This document shows, piece by piece, positions 4,892 to 5,526 of a stretch of DNA of 5,526 nt. A program made the position numbers and the translations under genes. The first letter of the stretch is position 1. The number at the start of each line of letters is the position of its first letter. The notes below the pieces were generated by a model. That model was not told the origin of the DNA. It worked only from the letters and a program-made list of their open reading frames with translations, and did no database searches. The DNA comes from Halovenus sp. GTDB lineage: Archaea > Halobacteriota > Halobacteria > Halobacteriales > Haloarculaceae. The DNA lies in NCBI GenBank assembly GCA_003551945.1, contig PUNZ01000134.1, positions 1 to 5,526 of the forward strand, given 5' to 3'.

Positions 4892-5363
4892 ACAATTTCA
4901 CTGAGAGCCGTTTTTAAACAGCCTTCTAACTCAGATGCCTGAAGGACTGCCATTTCTTGATCGGATTGCTCCTCAAGTGACACAGTCTCTTCCTCGAAGT
5001 CCTGCACTACCAGAAGCCCGTTCCAGCCAGAGCCGAAGTAGTCTCCGTCCTCGTGACCGAAGACGCACTCCTTGTTAACACGAAGGAACGCGAGGTACTC
5101 GAGTGTCTCCTTGACGCCTCGTCGAATCGTATCCTCGTTGGTGCTGTTTTTCACCTCGACAATCAGGTACTCGTGCTCGCTCTCGTCTTCGGAGATAATC
5201 TCGAGGACGTCGGCTTCCCCGAGGTTCATGACAATGAGTGGGAACTTTGCCCTGAGGGCCAACGGTATTTGGCTAATCAATCAACTGCGACCCCCTCGAG
5301 ATCACGTGTCGACGCAATCTCGGACTTCGAAGCTTGTCCTACGCGCTGGCTATAGGGCCTTTG
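4888..5363 (-). pseudogene. PD-(D/E)XK nuclease-like protein, C-terminal fragment with a probable frameshift
   Basis: An uninterrupted minus-strand frame from TTG 5280 to TAG 4888 (130 codons) holds the nuclease-fold core: D24 in GEADVLEII and E42-V43-K44 in YLIVEVKNST, the D...ExK pair of PD-(D/E)XK enzymes, followed by a helix (EDTIRRGVKETLEYLAFLRV) and FGSGWNGLLVVQD. A TGA lies just before the TTG. In the next frame, ASKSEIASTRDLEGVAVD runs up to this same point. Adding one T to gttgattgatt would join them as VAVD-LISQIP, so a one-base deletion near 5278-5284 is likely. Upstream of about 5363 the frame closes and the N-terminus is absent. The stop codon overlaps that of the transporter remnant on the other strand. 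The substrate is unknown; the fragment is probably inactive. Confidence 0.62.
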
Positions 5364-5373
5364 TCAATTACCG

Positions 5374-5526
5374 ATGGTGGTCCGCGCCATTACCAATACC
5401 CGTGCCAACAAGATCGAGCACGGAATCAACACGCTCTATCGGGCGCTTGAACACCTCTGAAGGCACCTCAGAAGCGGTATTACTCGATTTCGTTCACGAG
5501 CAAGTCCCAGCTGATGCAGCCGAAGT
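5374..5526 (+). pseudogene. Possible frameshifted coding remnant at the right edge
   Basis: From ATG 5374 a 28-codon frame reads MVVRAITNTRANKIEHGINT then LYRALEHL and ends at TGA 5458. The next frame continues with EGTSEAVLLDFVHEQVPADA and stays open to the window end. Both parts look like haloarchaeal protein, and removing one base (ctctgaagg to ctcgaagg) would fuse them into one. A near-perfect direct repeat of 11 bases, cacctctgaag/cacctcagaag, lies at this junction. I do not recognise the family and cannot exclude that only one or neither segment is real. Confidence 0.3.

Noticed and set aside
5053..5355. Plus-strand open frame of 100 codons
   Set aside because: It is antisense to the PD-(D/E)XK-like remnant, whose D...ExK core is convincing on the minus strand.
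1..5526. CRISPR array, tRNA or rRNA gene
   Set aside because: No regularly spaced identical repeats and no tRNA- or rRNA-like segments were noticed; repeats found are ORBs, two IR elements and the R1/R2 pair.

Overview
This window looks like the replication-origin region of a haloarchaeal replicon, most likely a plasmid, megaplasmid or integrated secondary origin. The evidence is an Orc1/Cdc6 initiator gene next to a long AT-rich intergenic stretch, five origin-recognition-box (ORB) repeats with the G-run typical of haloarchaea, acidic proteins, and frequent CTCGAG and GTCGAC words. No genus can be named from the sequence alone.

Layout. Bases 1-410 hold an orphan hairpin resembling the end of an IS200/IS605-type element, a doubtful small membrane ORF, and the first copy (R1) of an imperfect ~120-bp direct repeat. 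Bases 453-1656 (minus strand) hold a two-gene MNT/HEPN module. The upstream gene encodes a winged-helix plus nucleotidyltransferase protein with a perfect palindrome just before its start. The downstream HEPN-like gene overlaps it by 11 bp. The HEPN gene appears to be broken by a 54-bp insertion made of two tandem perfect hairpins, which brings an in-frame TAG. The second direct-repeat copy (R2) lies at 1702-1823, so the module is bracketed by repeats.

Bases 1818-3970 form the replicator. It begins and ends with two related inverted-repeat elements (arms GTTACCCCA/TGGGGTAAC, shared GACTAAT in the spacer). Between them lie an inverted ORB, a ~190-bp AT-rich probable unwinding element, two direct ORBs, the orc1/cdc6 gene, and two more ORBs after it. 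One ORB sits immediately upstream of the initiator's probable TATA box, which suggests autoregulation.

Bases 4033-4562 (minus strand) hold a translationally coupled pair: a 51-aa Cys-rich probable zinc-binding protein and a 125-aa protein of unknown function. To the right the DNA becomes a patchwork of gene remnants. These are the C-terminal third of a queuosine-precursor-transporter-like membrane protein (plus strand), a convergent fragment of a PD-(D/E)XK nuclease-like protein with a probable one-base frameshift (minus strand), and a possible frameshifted fragment running off the right edge. The replicator and its two small cargo modules therefore seem to sit among decayed, rearranged sequence. 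The matching inverted repeats around the replicator and the repeat-bracketed toxin-antitoxin-like module are the most intriguing structures.
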